Shown here in pieces: positions 63,764 to 64,000 of a stretch of 64,000 nt of DNA. How positions within the stretch are numbered: the stretch's first letter is position 1; every line of letters starts with the position of its first letter. This stretch comes from Dyella jiangningensis. GTDB taxonomy: Bacteria > Pseudomonadota > Gammaproteobacteria > Xanthomonadales > Rhodanobacteraceae. The position numbers and the translations under genes were made by a program. The notes under the pieces are model-generated. The model saw only the letters and a program-made list of their open reading frames with translations. It made no database searches and was not told where the DNA came from. Location of the stretch: the NCBI GenBank assembly GCA_000632805.1, contig CP007444.1, forward strand, positions 372,001-436,000, in the 5' to 3' direction.

Positions 63764-64000
63764 GTGCGGCAGGAAGGAACCTCGCCGTGCGGCTGTCCTG
63801 TCCCACAGAAGGGAATCGTCATCGAACGTACCGAGCAGGTCGAACATCATCGCTGGGCGCCATTGCAGCCCGCGACACGCGGGCTGGCGCCCTTGGATGC
63901 CCCCACGCGCGCGCTGCTGCACCAGATGCGCTGGCGCCAGGCGCCGCCCGAGCGGGGACGCCGCTGGGTTGCGCTCGGCCTCGTGCTGGCGCTGCACGTG
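63764..64000 (+). CDS. N-terminal part of an unrecognised protein, running off the window
   Basis: A frame open from GTG 63764 to the end encodes IERTEQVEHHRWAPLQPA and then RWVALGLVLALHV, which looks like the start of a membrane helix and resembles the N-terminus of TonB-like or other membrane proteins. No ATG exists in this frame. A ribosome-binding site GAAGGGA (63808-63814) sits six bases before the non-standard codon ATC 63821, so the real start is unclear. The 502-base stretch between 63262 and this frame holds element 2 and no convincing gene. Confidence 0.45.
   Translation, partial: MRQEGTSPCGCPVPQKGIVIERTEQVEHHRWAPLQPATRGLAPLDAPTRALLHQMRWRQAPPERGRRWVALGLVLALHV

Overview
The window is high-GC, densely coded DNA from a gammaproteobacterium, most likely of the order Xanthomonadales and plausibly Rhodanobacteraceae (Dyella, Luteibacter or Rhodanobacter type). 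The reasons are the gene order ribH-nusB-thiL-pgpA, the type of housekeeping genes, and abundant REP-like palindromes built on GGGAGCGCACCCTGTGCGCG. The genus is inferred from general knowledge and was not tested by any search. No rRNA or tRNA genes, CRISPR array, prophage or insertion sequence with a transposase was seen.

Layout. 1-3.6 kb: end of an LD-carboxypeptidase gene, then ribH, nusB, a GNAT gene, thiL and pgpA. 3.7-9.1 kb: single genes (acyltransferase, alcohol dehydrogenase, aldo/keto reductase, class B3 metallo-beta-lactamase). 9.1-10.1 kb: a Fur-box promoter, hemP and an unknown gene. 10.1-28.3 kb: the most distinctive gene cluster. A textbook sigma-54 promoter with palindromic upstream sites leads into one periplasmic adaptor, one ABC ATPase and eight MacB/FtsX-type permeases arranged as four A/B pairs. 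A DUF885 peptidase, an NtrC-type response regulator, a small secreted protein and a sensor kinase follow. 28.3-36.3 kb: SPFH/NfeD pair, apt, oxyR, an M1 aminopeptidase and a lipocalin. 36.6-40.7 kb: a 1369-residue membrane protein of unknown function. 41-46.6 kb: a six-gene acyl-CoA catabolic operon with a divergent LysR regulator. 47.7-64 kb: a cNMP-binding/thioredoxin-reductase-like fusion, prmC, dxs, an iron permease-like gene, an HNH nuclease, sapC, a second acyl-CoA dehydrogenase, a SET-domain protein, a GreB-like factor and a second EF-G.

The most unusual structure is a pair of related elements at opposite ends of the window, directly upstream of nusB (815-1076) and of the EF-G paralogue (63242-63506, minus strand). 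They share an ungapped core of 106 bases that is about 81% identical by my hand count. The core contains a hairpin with a compensatory base-pair change and a long stem that keeps a G-U wobble. In each element the core is enclosed by near-perfect inverted arms of 29-31 bp that are specific to the locus. These arms copy the ribosome-binding region, the start codon and the first 12 or 20 bases of the downstream gene. Transcribed toward the gene, each would fold into a branched RNA that buries the start codon. I know of no described family that matches, and I treat this as the best candidate for an undescribed system.

How the genes work together. The sigma-54 activator and kinase most likely switch on the transporter array, which looks like an envelope-stress or antimicrobial-peptide efflux system with several permease specificities on one ATPase. 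The 41-46.6 kb operon looks like a beta-oxidation-linked pathway for an unusual carboxylic acid, with a kinase-like protein of the ACAD10/LvaA kind. The remaining genes are mostly housekeeping.
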